DNA of 64,000 nucleotides from Pseudomonas frederiksbergensis (GTDB taxonomy: Bacteria; Pseudomonadota; Gammaproteobacteria; Pseudomonadales; Pseudomonadaceae), in assembly GCF_000802155.2 (NCBI RefSeq), contig NZ_JQGJ02000002.1:372001-436000 (forward strand), written 5' to 3'. A model generated the notes under the pieces. The model searched no databases and was not told where the DNA came from. It saw nothing but the letters and a program-made list of their open reading frames with translations. A program made the translations under genes and the position numbers. Positions 1 to 8,256 of the stretch are shown one piece after another. How positions within the stretch are numbered: position 1 is the stretch's first letter; each line of letters opens with the position of its first letter.

Positions 1-2
1 AA

Positions 3-788
3 GCGCCTGACAATGAAGCGATGCTGCGCTGCGTCGGGCAGATTCATACCGCACGTGGCAACCCTTACACCGAAGAGACCAAGAAAATCTGGCGCAAGCG
101 TTTCGGCACCCAACGGGTAGGCGGCAACGGCTATGGCCTGACCGAAGCCTGTGTCGTCACCTCGCTGGCGGCCGGGGAATACGCCGCGCCCGGCTCGTCG
201 GGAAAACGCATCGCGGATTTTGACGTACGGATCGTCGATGACCTGGATCAGGAAGTACAACCCAACTGCGTGGGCGAAATCGTCGTACGCCCGCTACGTC
301 CGGACATCATGTTCCAGGGCTACTGGCGTCGTCCGGAGGACACCCTGAAATTGATGCGCAATATGTGGTTCCACACCGGCGACATTGGCCGATTCGATGA
401 CGACGGCTTCTTCTACTTCGTCGACCGCAAGAAGGACTACATGCGCCGCCGGGGTGAAAACATTTCCAGCTTTGAAATGGAAGCCGCTTTTGCTGTTCAC
501 CCGGCACTGGCAGAAGTGGCGGTACATGCCGTCCCGTCAGAGCGGGGTGAGGACGATGTGAAGGTCACTGCCGTACTGCATGAAGGCGTAACGCTTGAAC
601 CGGAGCAATTGTTCCATTGGGCCACCGATTCGGTGCCCTACTACGCCCTGCCGCGCTACATCGAGTTTCGCAGCAGCTTGCCAAAAAACCCGCAGGGTCG
701 GGTGTTGAAGTATCTATTGCGCGATGAAGGAAAAACCGAAACCACTTGGGATCTGGAAACCACATCGATCGTAGTGTCCAAAAAGTAG
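3..788 (+). CDS. acyl-CoA ligase (AMP-binding family), C-terminal part
   Basis: The reading frame is open to the left edge, so this is the C-terminal part of a longer gene; about 260 codons are visible, against some 500-550 in the family. The ANL-superfamily core is clear: a YGLTEA adenylation motif near codon 46, the FHTGDIG motif with its invariant Asp, and the DRKKDYMRRRGENIS hinge region that begins the mobile C-terminal domain. The usual catalytic Lys near the C-terminus is plausible in KNPQGRVLK. The enzyme should activate a carboxylic acid as its CoA thioester through an acyl-adenylate. Its place beside ring-cleavage genes suggests a substrate from that pathway, such as a carboxylated terpenoid or a ring-cleavage product; the substrate is inferred. 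A terminator follows directly. Confidence 0.85.
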   Translation, partial: APDNEAMLRCVGQIHTARGNPYTEETKKIWRKRFGTQRVGGNGYGLTEACVVTSLAAGEYAAPGSSGKRIADFDVRIVDDLDQEVQPNCVGEIVVRPLRPDIMFQGYWRRPEDTLKLMRNMWFHTGDIGRFDDDGFFYFVDRKKDYMRRRGENISSFEMEAAFAVHPALAEVAVHAVPSERGEDDVKVTAVLHEGVTLEPEQLFHWATDSVPYYALPRYIEFRSSLPKNPQGRVLKYLLRDEGKTETTWDLETTSIVVSKK

Positions 789-818
789 CGGCCTCTTGCT
801 TGGTACGCGCCAACACAG

Positions 819-852
819 AAAGCCCGCTTTGAAGCGGGCTTTCGCGTTTTTT
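819..852 (+). terminator. Rho-independent terminator after acyl-CoA ligase
   Basis: A perfect stem of AAAGCCCGCTT pairing with AAGCGGGCTTT is followed by GCG and a run of six T. It lies 31 bases after the ligase stop codon and should end that transcript. Confidence 0.9.
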
Positions 853-873
853 GGGTCTGGCGCCGTATCCGGT

Positions 874-904
874 CACAGGAGCGAGCAAGCTCGCCCCCAC
901 ATTT
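874..904. repeat. REP-like Pseudomonas dispersed repeat
   Basis: The segment contains GGAGCGAGCAAGCTCGCCCCCAC split by a short palindrome, GCGAGCAAGCTCGC. This resembles the intergenic repeats scattered through fluorescent Pseudomonas genomes. A second copy in the other orientation is at 58337-58361, so both outer parts of the window carry the host's own repeat. Confidence 0.6.
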
Positions 905-914
905 ACGGGCTCAA

Positions 915-1715
915 TCAGTACTCCCGCACGGGAACACCTTTCGGGCGGGAGTTGTAGCCGGGAAGGTGCAAGCCACCATCGACGTGAATAGTCTCGCCCG
1001 TGATAAACCGCGACATCTCCGACGCGAGGAACACCACCACCGGACCAATGTCGGCCTCAGGCTCGCCACAACGACCCAACGGCCGCATCGAAGCGGACAT
1101 TTCGGCAAAGCCGGGGTTTTCCGCGGCGAGTTTGTGGAAGGTGGCCCCCATCGCGGTAGGGGCAATGGCATTGGTGCGGATGTTGAAGCGCCCCCACTCA
1201 GAGGCCGCGCTGCGGGTCAGTCCGACGATCGCTGACTTCGCTGTGTTGTAGTCGCCGTGCAGCCAGGCGCCGATCTCGATATCGATGGAATAGAAGTTGA
1301 TGATTTTGCCGCCGCCCCGCGCCTTCATATGGGGCAGCGCGGCTTTCATTGCCCACCAGGCAGCCCATACCGTAGAGCCGAGGGTCTGCTCGAGCATGGC
1401 ATCGGTTTTTTCTTCCAGAAGGACATTGGGCGTGGGAGCGAAGGCGTTATTGACCAGGATGTCCAGGCCACCAAACTGATCGACGGCCAATTGCACGGCG
1501 GCTTCGATATCGGTCTTGCTGCACACATCGGTCTTGATGAATACCGCCTGGGCGCCCAGCGCTTTCAACTCGGCGACTACAGCCTCGCCACTGGAAACAT
1601 CCAGCTCGGCGACCACCACGGCAGCACCTTCTTTGGCAAAACTCAGTGCAATGCCGCGACCGATTCCGCCACCTGCACCGGTAATCAGCGCAACCTGTTC
1701 GTTTAGCAATGCCAT
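915..1715 (-). CDS. SDR family oxidoreductase
   Basis: A 266-residue classical short-chain dehydrogenase/reductase. The Rossmann motif TGAGGGIG is at residues 12-19, the NNA motif near 89-91, and the catalytic Ser143, Tyr156 and Lys160 (YNTAK) are in place. The ATG at 1715 was chosen over the in-frame GTG at 1721 because a GGAG lies five bases before it. The enzyme should oxidise or reduce an alcohol/ketone with NAD(P)H; in this setting a cis-dihydrodiol or side-chain hydroxyl of the ring substrate is plausible but not proven. The unit is divergent from the DUF2889 gene, and a candidate operator lies between them. Confidence 0.85.
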   Translation of the reverse strand: MALLNEQVALITGAGGGIGRGIALSFAKEGAAVVVAELDVSSGEAVVAELKALGAQAVFIKTDVCSKTDIEAAVQLAVDQFGGLDILVNNAFAPTPNVLLEEKTDAMLEQTLGSTVWAAWWAMKAALPHMKARGGGKIINFYSIDIEIGAWLHGDYNTAKSAIVGLTRSAASEWGRFNIRTNAIAPTAMGATFHKLAAENPGFAEMSASMRPLGRCGEPEADIGPVVVFLASEMSRFITGETIHVDGGLHLPGYNSRPKGVPVREY

Positions 1716-1740
1716 AGCCACTCCAATTCTTGTTATTCAG

Positions 1741-1765
1741 TGAACATTTTTGTTTATAGTGTTCA
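1741..1765. promoter_or_regulatory. candidate operator, copy 1 (TGAACAT-N12-TGTTCA)
   Basis: Site of 25 bp containing a perfect TGAACA/TGTTCA inverted repeat, half-site centres 19 bp apart, in the divergent region between the SDR gene and the DUF2889 gene. The same ACA-N13-TGT framework with the same spacing recurs at 4756-4780, 6587-6611 and 58248-58272. The DNA-binding partner is unknown; the IclR protein encoded at 8257-9042 is the obvious candidate. Confidence 0.55.
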
Positions 1766-1816
1766 ACTATAGCTGATTTCTTCTGACCGAACAGTAGCGG
1801 AACAAGGATATCGAGA

Positions 1817-2557
1817 ATGGCTGTATTTCGTCGCCGCGTGGACATCGTTGCTCATCATGCCCAGGCCACGGGGGAAGTCCGTGCCGCTCTGGAAGACGAC
1901 TTCCACCACTTCCGCGTCTGGGTTCGTCACCATGAAGGTGAAGTCACCGCCATAGGCGGTGAAGCGTTGCGCTACCCCTATTCTCTGTGCCCACAGGCTT
2001 GCGATCAGTTACAGCAGTTGCTGGGCATGACATTGAATCGGATTGCCCACTCCGTCACCCGGCAGACCGACGCCAGCCATCAATGCACCCATTTGTTCGA
2101 CCTGGCGGGCCTGGCCATTGCCGCCGCCGCGCGCGGTACTCACCAACGTCGCTACGAAATCAATATCGGCCGGCGCATCGACAACCGTACCCGCGCCATC
2201 TTGATACGCGATGGTAATCAAGACCTGACCTGGGACGTGAACGGCACCCTGATCGAAGGACCTGCGCCCTATGCCGGCATCAACCTTCGCGAAGGCATGG
2301 CCCGCTGGGCCCTCAACACCCTCAGTGAGGAAGCCGCCGAGGCAGCCCTGCTACTTCGCCGCTGCACGCTGATTTCGATGGGACGGGCCTACAACCTCGA
2401 CGAACAGATTCACGCCTCGAGCACCGCCCGGTGCTACAGCCAACAACCCGAGCGCGCCGAACGGGCACTGCGAATGAAGGGCTCGACCCTGGACTTCAGC
2501 TATCAAGCATCAGCGCTGTGTGACCAGGACCAGGCGTGGCTCAGGCAGAAACGCTAG
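1817..2557 (+). CDS. DUF2889 domain-containing protein
   Basis: A 246-residue protein matching the DUF2889 family by its overall pattern: an N-terminal RRRVDIVAHH segment, a central region with CPQACDQL, and a C-terminal LLLRRCTLI...MGRAYNLDEQ stretch. No signal peptide or membrane segment is seen. The family has no assigned biochemical activity, but members are often found next to aromatic and steroid catabolic genes. It is divergent from the SDR gene and shares its control region, so it probably belongs to the same regulon. The gene runs convergently into the dioxygenase beta-subunit gene with an 85-base gap that contains a strong hairpin. Confidence 0.8.
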   Translation: MAVFRRRVDIVAHHAQATGEVRAALEDDFHHFRVWVRHHEGEVTAIGGEALRYPYSLCPQACDQLQQLLGMTLNRIAHSVTRQTDASHQCTHLFDLAGLAIAAAARGTHQRRYEINIGRRIDNRTRAILIRDGNQDLTWDVNGTLIEGPAPYAGINLREGMARWALNTLSEEAAEAALLLRRCTLISMGRAYNLDEQIHASSTARCYSQQPERAERALRMKGSTLDFSYQASALCDQDQAWLRQKR

Positions 2558-2606
2558 CCGCGCGACACTGGCGTAAAGAGCGGTGCGGCCGATACCTCCA
2601 AGGGTT

Positions 2607-2633
2607 GGCGATCCGGACGCGAGCCGGATCGCC
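2607..2633. terminator. bidirectional hairpin between convergent genes
   Basis: A perfect 10-bp stem, GGCGATCCGG with CCGGATCGCC and a 7-base loop, sits between the convergent DUF2889 and dioxygenase beta genes. It lacks a clear T run, so it may act as a weak or factor-assisted terminator for both strands. Confidence 0.55.
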
Positions 2634-2642
2634 GATACCACC

Positions 2643-3218
2643 CTAGAGGAAAACAGCCAGGTTGGGCGTCCCGAGCACCGCCTGATCGATAATGACTTCG
2701 CGCCGTGCCAGCTTGAAGCCCGCCCCGCCGAGACGCAGCACGTCACGCCGTTCACCACTGATGATATCGACGTGGTGGTCTTTGAAACGGCTGCGGGTCA
2801 GCAGCAGGTAACTGGTCACCACGAACTCATCGGGCTTGTCGGTTTCTTCGACAAACACGTTGGTCACCAGACGCCGGGTACGCGAGGGAGGGTCTTCCGC
2901 CCAGGCGCTTTTGCCGGACAGGCGCAAAATGCGGCCCATGATCGAGCGGTAATCGTCGTGGTAATGCTGAACGCTGCGCACGATGGTGGTTTTCAGTTCC
3001 GCCGCCAGGCGCGTCTGGCGCAGCGGCACGGTGTACACCAGGTCGGTGTCCAGGCGCTCGGCCCATTCCTGCAGGCGGATCTGGTCGAGCAGCGTGGCTT
3101 CCTCGTACAAAAAGGTCACCACGTCGTTGTATATCGGCGACCCCACCGGCACCCGCTTGGTACCGACTGGGGAACCCGGCTGGATATCTTCCACGCCGCG
3201 CTGTTGAACCTGAGCCAT
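2643..3218 (-). CDS. ring-hydroxylating dioxygenase beta subunit (DitA2-like)
   Basis: The 191-residue protein has the cone-shaped NTF2-like fold signature of Rieske dioxygenase small subunits: an early FLYEEATLLDQIRLQEW helix, a DLVYTVPLR strand, and the C-terminal RFKDHHVDIISGERRDVLR region. The length is normal for the family (about 160-195 residues). It has a structural role in the alpha3beta3 hexamer and no metal ligands. It follows the alpha-subunit gene with an 89-base gap on the same strand and has a GAGGGAATGACTC leader before the ATG, so it is very likely cotranscribed. Placement in the diterpenoid pathway follows from the neighbours only. Confidence 0.88.
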   Translation of the reverse strand: MAQVQQRGVEDIQPGSPVGTKRVPVGSPIYNDVVTFLYEEATLLDQIRLQEWAERLDTDLVYTVPLRQTRLAAELKTTIVRSVQHYHDDYRSIMGRILRLSGKSAWAEDPPSRTRRLVTNVFVEETDKPDEFVVTSYLLLTRSRFKDHHVDIISGERRDVLRLGGAGFKLARREVIIDQAVLGTPNLAVFL

Positions 3219-3307
3219 GAGTCATTCCCTCACTGTTATTCTTGTTAATGCTGTTACCGCCGACGGCGGCCCGAGGACCGCAGTCGAACCTGGCCTGACA
3301 GCGGGCG

Positions 3308-4708
3308 TTACTGGTCATCCGATGCCGTCATCAGCTCATGCCAGTACAACCACCAGTGCCACTGGGTATCGTCCTTGGTGAAGCCTTCATTGACGATGCC
3401 GGGGCCAGGCCAGCCTTCAGGTGCGCCGGTTTCAAAGCAGGCCTGGTATTTCAGCGTGCTCTTGCGGCCCATTGCCCCTTTGGCGGCCAGGGTCATGTGC
3501 GGCCAGGTGTCGGAGTCATCCTGCTCAACCATGCCAGAGGTGCCGAACAGCTGGATGGTTTGCTTGAGCATCTTGTCGCGCAGTTCCGGGGAGGCGTCTT
3601 TCTCGGCAAACACCCAGTTGACGAACTCGAGCTTGTCCGGGCCTTGCGGTACGTAAGCATGCAGGGTCATCGAGCCAACGACAGAGCCATCTGGCTGCGG
3701 AATGTAGACAAAGCCGAAAAGAATGTTCGGGAACATCCCACCGACCTGGGGCGGCATGCTGGTGAGCACGTTCAATTGATCTTCGGTCAGATTGCGTGCC
3801 AACTGCTCGACCATGTCGGCCGTCATGCCGGCCGGCGGCAATGCTTCAAGTTTCTGCTGCACAGTCAACTCCGCCGGATCGAGGCCGGTCAGGCGCTTGA
3901 TCTTGCGCGCCAGGTCGATGCAGCGCAGTGCATGACCGTGCGGCGAGCTGATTTCCACGCCAATCATTTCCGGGCTGAGGTCGGCTGTCTCGCCCTCGCC
4001 TTTCTTGGCGTAATTACCCACCTCACCCAACCAACGGTGCAGGGTCAGCGTGTGGAAACCGTCCGCCGCCGATTGCTCGCCCGCCGTTTTCCAGTTGGCG
4101 TTGACGATAAAGCGCTGCGGTGGGCCGAGGACTTCCATGCCCTTGTCGGAGCGACAGAACAGCATGTCGTAATACCACTTGGCATCGCCCAGGAACTCGT
4201 CGAACGAGGGCCCATCGATATTCCAGGTGGCAAATACCAGGCCGCCATACAGCGTGACCCGCGCCTTCTTCAGGCCCAGTTCTTCCTTGGGCAACATCTT
4301 GCCGTGCATGCATTCACGTTCGACGGGCGAGCCGATGAAATCGCCATTGGGGCGGAACGCCCAGCCGTGATAGATGCATTTATGAATTTGCGTATTGCCG
4401 CAGTCGGCGGTGCTGATGCGCATCCCGCGGTGCGGGCACACATTAAGGGTCACGAACACCTCGCCCTGCTTGCCACGGGCCACAATGACGGAATCGGACC
4501 CCAGGTCTCGGACCATGAAGTCTCCGGAGTTGGGAATTTCCGACTCGTGCCCCAGGAGTACCCAGATCTTGCCGAAGATCTTTTCCATCTCCAGTTCGTA
4601 AATTTCGCGGTCAGACAACACGCGCATTTGCACTTCACGGCTAGAGGGGTAGATGAGGTCCGAGACCTTGGTTCCATCGGACAATACGGGGCTTGTTTTT
4701 GTTAGCAT
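3308..4708 (-). CDS. Rieske ring-hydroxylating dioxygenase alpha subunit (DitA1-like)
   Basis: A 466-residue protein. The Rieske [2Fe-2S] ligands are Cys91-x-His93 and Cys111-x2-His114. The mononuclear iron ligands fit His219 and His224 in DGFHTLTLH, with Asp216 as the electron bridge to the neighbouring subunit and the third ligand in the acidic cluster at residues 396-400. The start is supported by AGGAGG seven bases before the ATG. The enzyme adds both atoms of O2 to an aromatic ring to form a cis-dihydrodiol and needs electrons from a ferredoxin and a reductase, which are encoded at 57975-58211 and 59860-61436. The recalled dit cluster also keeps its dioxygenase ferredoxin gene apart from the alpha/beta genes. 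Substrate assignment is inference. Confidence 0.92.
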   Translation of the reverse strand: MLTKTSPVLSDGTKVSDLIYPSSREVQMRVLSDREIYELEMEKIFGKIWVLLGHESEIPNSGDFMVRDLGSDSVIVARGKQGEVFVTLNVCPHRGMRISTADCGNTQIHKCIYHGWAFRPNGDFIGSPVERECMHGKMLPKEELGLKKARVTLYGGLVFATWNIDGPSFDEFLGDAKWYYDMLFCRSDKGMEVLGPPQRFIVNANWKTAGEQSAADGFHTLTLHRWLGEVGNYAKKGEGETADLSPEMIGVEISSPHGHALRCIDLARKIKRLTGLDPAELTVQQKLEALPPAGMTADMVEQLARNLTEDQLNVLTSMPPQVGGMFPNILFGFVYIPQPDGSVVGSMTLHAYVPQGPDKLEFVNWVFAEKDASPELRDKMLKQTIQLFGTSGMVEQDDSDTWPHMTLAAKGAMGRKSTLKYQACFETGAPEGWPGPGIVNEGFTKDDTQWHWWLYWHELMTASDDQ

Positions 4709-4755
4709 GATTGCCTCCTGATCAGAGCGTTACACGGTTGGTCGCCACAAAATAT

Positions 4756-4780
4756 AAGACACTTTCTATATTTCTGTACA
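4756..4780. promoter_or_regulatory. candidate operator, copy 2 (AAGACAC-N12-TGTACA)
   Basis: Located 48 bases upstream of the dioxygenase alpha start on the minus strand. It shares ACAC-N12-TGTACA with the copy at 6587-6611 at identical spacing and sits in an A+T-rich stretch that could hold the promoter. Confidence 0.5.
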
Positions 4781-4822
4781 TTTAATTCGCGAGCGGTGAA
4801 TGTCTCCGTCCTCGCATCATAG

Positions 4823-5821
4823 TCATTCCCTGTCGGGCGCCTTGCCCACTTGAGTCCGCAGCACGCCAATGCCATCGATCTCCAGCTCAACCACGTCGCC
4901 GGGTTTCAAATAACGCAATTGCTCCAGGCCACAGCCGTTGCCGACCGTGCCGGAACCAAGAAACTCACCGGGGTACAAGGTTTCCGAACGGGACACGTGG
5001 GCAATCACGTCTTCAAAACTCCAGCGCATATCACGGGTATTGCCGCGCCCCCACTCCTCCCCATTGACCCGGGCAACCATATTCAGATCGTAGGGATCAC
5101 CCAGTTCATCGGCGGTCACCAGGCATGGCCCCATGATGTTGGCGGTGTCGAAATCCTTGCTCTTGGCCGGACCGAGCATGCCGGGCATTTCCAGGGCCTG
5201 CGCGTCGCGCGCACTCATGTCGTTGAAGATGGTGTAACCGACGATATGCCCACGGGCTGCTTCACGGCTGATGTCCTTGCCGCGCTTGCCGATGTAGCAA
5301 CCGAACTCCAGTTCGAAATCCATCGCCCGGCTAAAGCTCGGCCATTGGAATTCATCGTCGATGCCAATCACCGCGAAACGGTTGCCCTTGTAGTAGATGG
5401 GCTGCTGGTTGAAGGTCTCGATCACCCGGTCGTCGGCACGAGTGTTCATCGCTTTCAAAGTAGCTTCCGGATCTTCGGTACTTAGCGCACGGGCGCGACG
5501 GGCCGCAGCGAAGCTCTGGCGCAGATGCAATTCGAAGCACGAACAGTCGCGCATCTGTGGGGGTGGCTGAATCGGTGCGCGCAGTTTCACATTGGCACGT
5601 TCCAGCACCGCCGCCGAGGGTGCCTTGGCCACCAGCGAACGGGCCAATTCCAGCGCCGGCTCACCGCCCTCCACCAAGGCCAGAATGCTGCTCAGTGCCA
5701 CACTGTCGCGACTTTCCAGCAAGCGGTAAGCCCTTTGCAGGTCGAGCACCTGCTGGTCCTGGTTGAGCAAGGCTCCTGCGCGGTCAAAGCCTTCGGCGTC
5801 GGTATAGGTCACCAGTCTCAT
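4823..5821 (-). CDS. fumarylacetoacetate hydrolase family protein
   Basis: A 332-residue FAH-fold protein. The C-terminal catalytic domain shows the metal-binding acidic ladder: the MDFELEFGCYIGKRG segment (Glu-x-Glu), an Asp in NDMSARDAQ, and the SGTVGNGCGLE loop. An N-terminal domain of about 110 residues precedes it, as in two-domain family members. FAH-fold enzymes hydrolyse C-C bonds of beta-diketones or decarboxylate/hydrate ring-cleavage products using Mg or Mn. The start codon overlaps the stop of the upstream SDR gene by four bases (ATGA), so the two are translationally coupled. A second, shorter FAH gene is at 55267-56151; one may act on the extradiol cleavage product and the other further along. 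Confidence 0.85.
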   Translation of the reverse strand: MRLVTYTDAEGFDRAGALLNQDQQVLDLQRAYRLLESRDSVALSSILALVEGGEPALELARSLVAKAPSAAVLERANVKLRAPIQPPPQMRDCSCFELHLRQSFAAARRARALSTEDPEATLKAMNTRADDRVIETFNQQPIYYKGNRFAVIGIDDEFQWPSFSRAMDFELEFGCYIGKRGKDISREAARGHIVGYTIFNDMSARDAQALEMPGMLGPAKSKDFDTANIMGPCLVTADELGDPYDLNMVARVNGEEWGRGNTRDMRWSFEDVIAHVSRSETLYPGEFLGSGTVGNGCGLEQLRYLKPGDVVELEIDGIGVLRTQVGKAPDRE

Positions 5822-6519
5822 ACGCGACCACTCACGGGCAACAGCGCACCGGTTACAGCGGCAGCATCATCCGACAGCAGAAAGGCCACCACCGCCGACA
5901 ACGCTTCTGGCGTCACCCAGCGGCTGCTGTCGGCATCCGGCATGTCGGCACGGTTGGCTGGGGTATCGATGATGCTTGGCAGCACGGCGTTCACCGTCAC
6001 GCCACGCTCCTTCAACTCTTCGGCCAGGGCTTCGGTCAACCGGGCCACACCAGCCTTGGAGGCCGCATAAGCCCCCATCCCCGTTTCGGCCTTGACCGAC
6101 GCCAGCGCACCGATATTGACGATGCGTCCCGCGTTGGAGACCAACAGGTGCGTCAGCGCCGATTGAGAACTGATGACCGCGGTACGCACGTTTATCTGAT
6201 AGAGGCGATCCCAAGTCTCCAGGCTGCCGCCTTCGACGGTCTCCCAGGCAAAACCGCCCGCGACATTGACTAAACCATCGATGCCGCCCCACTGCGCCGC
6301 GACCTGCTCGAACGCCGCGCTGGCCGACTCGGTCGAGGTCAGGTCGACACCGCCCAGGCACAGCAGATTCTTTGTATCCAGCAAGGCGGCTGGCGCCTGG
6401 CTACGGTCCAGCAAAGCGACCCGGGCGCCGCGCGCCAGCAGGCATTTGCCAAGTGTGCTGCCAAGGGCACCAAACCCGCCGGTAACGACTACCCTCTTGT
6501 CCAGTAATGACTGGGACAT
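5818..6519 (-). CDS. SDR family oxidoreductase
   Basis: A 233-residue classical SDR with TGGFGALG at residues 13-20, a VNVAGG segment near 84-89 in place of the usual NNAG, and the catalytic Ser141, Tyr151 and Lys155 (YAASK). The ATG at 6519 is preferred over the longer in-frame start at 6612 because AGAGGA lies seven bases before it and the longer start would run into the operator. The gene is the first of a two-gene unit with the FAH hydrolase. It is divergent from the DUF35 and thiolase-like genes, with a candidate operator in the shared region. The reaction is probably a ketone/alcohol interconversion in the ring-degradation pathway. Confidence 0.85.
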   Translation of the reverse strand: MSQSLLDKRVVVTGGFGALGSTLGKCLLARGARVALLDRSQAPAALLDTKNLLCLGGVDLTSTESASAAFEQVAAQWGGIDGLVNVAGGFAWETVEGGSLETWDRLYQINVRTAVISSQSALTHLLVSNAGRIVNIGALASVKAETGMGAYAASKAGVARLTEALAEELKERGVTVNAVLPSIIDTPANRADMPDADSSRWVTPEALSAVVAFLLSDDAAAVTGALLPVSGRV

Positions 6520-6586
6520 CGCAAAATCCTCTTGTTGTTGTTTTACGGCGCGAACGGTCGATTCGTGCCTTCGTCGGAACAAATAT

Positions 6587-6611
6587 ATGACACTTTTAGA
6601 AAATATGTACA
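6587..6611. promoter_or_regulatory. candidate operator, copy 3 (ATGACAC-N12-TGTACA)
   Basis: Lies in the divergent region between the SDR/FAH unit (minus) and the DUF35/thiolase unit (plus). It is nearly the same as copy 2: GACACTTT and TGTACA are kept at identical spacing. The position would allow control of both directions. Confidence 0.55.
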
Positions 6612-6658
6612 AATGATACCGTATGACTTCCAGTCAAATACTCACCTGCGGAGCGCTG

Positions 6659-7057
6659 ATGCCCAGAAAACTACCTGCACTCAACGCCGACAACCGCGCC
6701 TTCTGGCAAGGTGGCGAACGGGGCGAACTGCTCGTTCATCGTTGCGCGGCCTGCAGCCGGTACTTTCATCCACCGGCCCCGCTCTGCCCGCATTGTGCAA
6801 GCTTTGACGTGGCACCGCAGGCGGTGTCAGGCAAGGGAAAAGTGCTCAGTTACACCATCAACCACCAGCCTTGGGCTCCTGACCTGGAGGTGCCCTATGT
6901 GGTGGCAATCATCGAGCTGGTCGAACAGTCCGGATTGCAGTTCGTAAGCAACATCGTGGGCATGCCGGTCACGGATGTGCATATCGACATGCCGGTACGG
7001 GTCAGCTTCCTCAATGTCGAGGATGTGTGGTTACCTCTGTTCGAGAAGGATCAGTGA
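6659..7057 (+). CDS. DUF35 Zn-ribbon/OB-fold acyl-CoA-binding protein
   Basis: A 132-residue protein with a four-cysteine zinc ribbon, CAAC near residue 30 and CPHC near residue 45, followed by an OB-fold (SGKGKVLSYTINHQ onward). This is the DUF35 pattern. The ATG at 6659 is preceded by GGAG at a good distance; an earlier ATG at 6623 has no clear ribosome binding site. DUF35 proteins pair with thiolase-like subunits, and in steroid side-chain degradation such a pair forms an aldolase that releases a short acyl-CoA. The stop codon overlaps the next start (TGATG), which supports a two-subunit complex with the following gene. Confidence 0.85.
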   Translation: MPRKLPALNADNRAFWQGGERGELLVHRCAACSRYFHPPAPLCPHCASFDVAPQAVSGKGKVLSYTINHQPWAPDLEVPYVVAIIELVEQSGLQFVSNIVGMPVTDVHIDMPVRVSFLNVEDVWLPLFEKDQ

Positions 7058-8247
7058 TGTTCGATCATCGTTATGAAAAAGACGTCGCCATCACCGGCGT
7101 CGGCCAATCGGAAGTCGGGCGCCCCTCGAACAAGTCGGCGATGCGCCTGACGCTGGATGCCTGCCTGGAAGCGATTGCCGACGCTGGCCTGCAACGCAGC
7201 GATATCGACGGCGTGGCCTGCTGGCCGGGCGACAACAATAACGGTGACCCGTTCTCCCCGGTCGGCCCCAGCGCACTGAAAAGTGCCCTTGGGCTCAACG
7301 TCAACTGGTTCGGCGGCGGTTATGAAGGACCTGGCCCACTCACTGGCGTGATCAATGGCGCCATGGCGATTGCGGCGGGCCTGTGTAATCACGTACTGGT
7401 GTTTCGTACTATCACCGAAGCGTCGGCTCGCAGGGTCAACAAACAAGCGGGCGCTCTCACCAACAAGACTCAAGGTCGCGACAGCAGCTACGCCTGGCAG
7501 TGGTTTACCCCTTTCAATGTGCAATCGGGCATCAACCTGATGGCGCTGTATGCCCAACGTCACTTCCATGAGTACGGCACCCGGCCAGAGCAACTGGCGC
7601 AAATCGCCCTGACGTGTCGCCAGAACGCCATGCGCAACCCCAAAGCGCTGTACCGAACGCCCATGAGCATGGACGACTACATGGCGTCGCGGATGATTTC
7701 CTCTCCTCTGCGCATGTTCGACTGCGACGTGCATTGCGATGCATCCACCGCCATCATCCTGTCGCGTCGCGATATCGCGCGGGATCTGCCGAACGCACCG
7801 ATCCGCATCGAGGCCATGGGCGCGGCGTTGAACCAGCCATGGTCGTGGGACCAGATTTCCCTGACCAGGATGGCCGCCTTCGATGTCGGCCAGATGATGT
7901 GGGCACGCACCGACTACACTCCGCAGGACGTTGGCTCTGCGCAGTTGTATGACGGTTTTTCGATTTTGACCCTTATCTGGCTGGAAGCCCTGGGGTTGTG
8001 CCCGACCGGGGAAAGTGGCGGGTTTGTCGAGGGTGGCACGCGCATTGCGCTGGAGGGCAGCTTGCCCATCAACACCAATGGCGGGCAACTGTCTGGCGGG
8101 CGCACCCACGGCCTGGGTTATGTGCACGAAGCCTGCCTGCAATTGTGGGGGCGTGCCGAAGGCCGACAAACCCGCGAACACCGCGTCAGTGCGGTGGCCG
8201 CCGGCGGCGGTCCGCTGGGAGGCAGCCTGCTGTTGGTGCGCGAGTGA
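7057..8247 (+). CDS. thiolase-like (SCP-x/Ltp type) protein, probable retro-aldolase subunit
   Basis: A 396-residue thiolase-fold protein of the lipid-transfer/SCP-x group, recognised by the N-terminal VAITGVGQSEVG and the C-terminal INTNGGQLSGG...GLGYVHEA region. At the position where thiolases carry the nucleophilic Cys (after the GYEGPG segment, near residue 90) I see PLTGVINGAM with no Cys. That, with the adjoining DUF35 gene, argues for a retro-aldolase of the Ltp2/DUF35 kind rather than a true thiolase. It would cleave a beta-hydroxyacyl-CoA side chain or an opened ring. The start overlaps the DUF35 stop by one base. A DitF-type thiolase-like gene is part of the dit cluster as I recall it. 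Confidence 0.82.
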   Translation: MFDHRYEKDVAITGVGQSEVGRPSNKSAMRLTLDACLEAIADAGLQRSDIDGVACWPGDNNNGDPFSPVGPSALKSALGLNVNWFGGGYEGPGPLTGVINGAMAIAAGLCNHVLVFRTITEASARRVNKQAGALTNKTQGRDSSYAWQWFTPFNVQSGINLMALYAQRHFHEYGTRPEQLAQIALTCRQNAMRNPKALYRTPMSMDDYMASRMISSPLRMFDCDVHCDASTAIILSRRDIARDLPNAPIRIEAMGAALNQPWSWDQISLTRMAAFDVGQMMWARTDYTPQDVGSAQLYDGFSILTLIWLEALGLCPTGESGGFVEGGTRIALEGSLPINTNGGQLSGGRTHGLGYVHEACLQLWGRAEGRQTREHRVSAVAAGGGPLGGSLLLVRE

Positions 8248-8256
8248 CCGCGCGCC

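Noticed and set aside
3338..4705. Long + strand ORF of 455 codons opposite the dioxygenase alpha gene
   Set aside because: It is the shadow of a well-supported minus-strand gene in GC-rich DNA and has no recognisable protein features. The same applies to 7051-8181 (-), 31327-32493 (+), 55925-57157 (+) and 60429-61766 (-).
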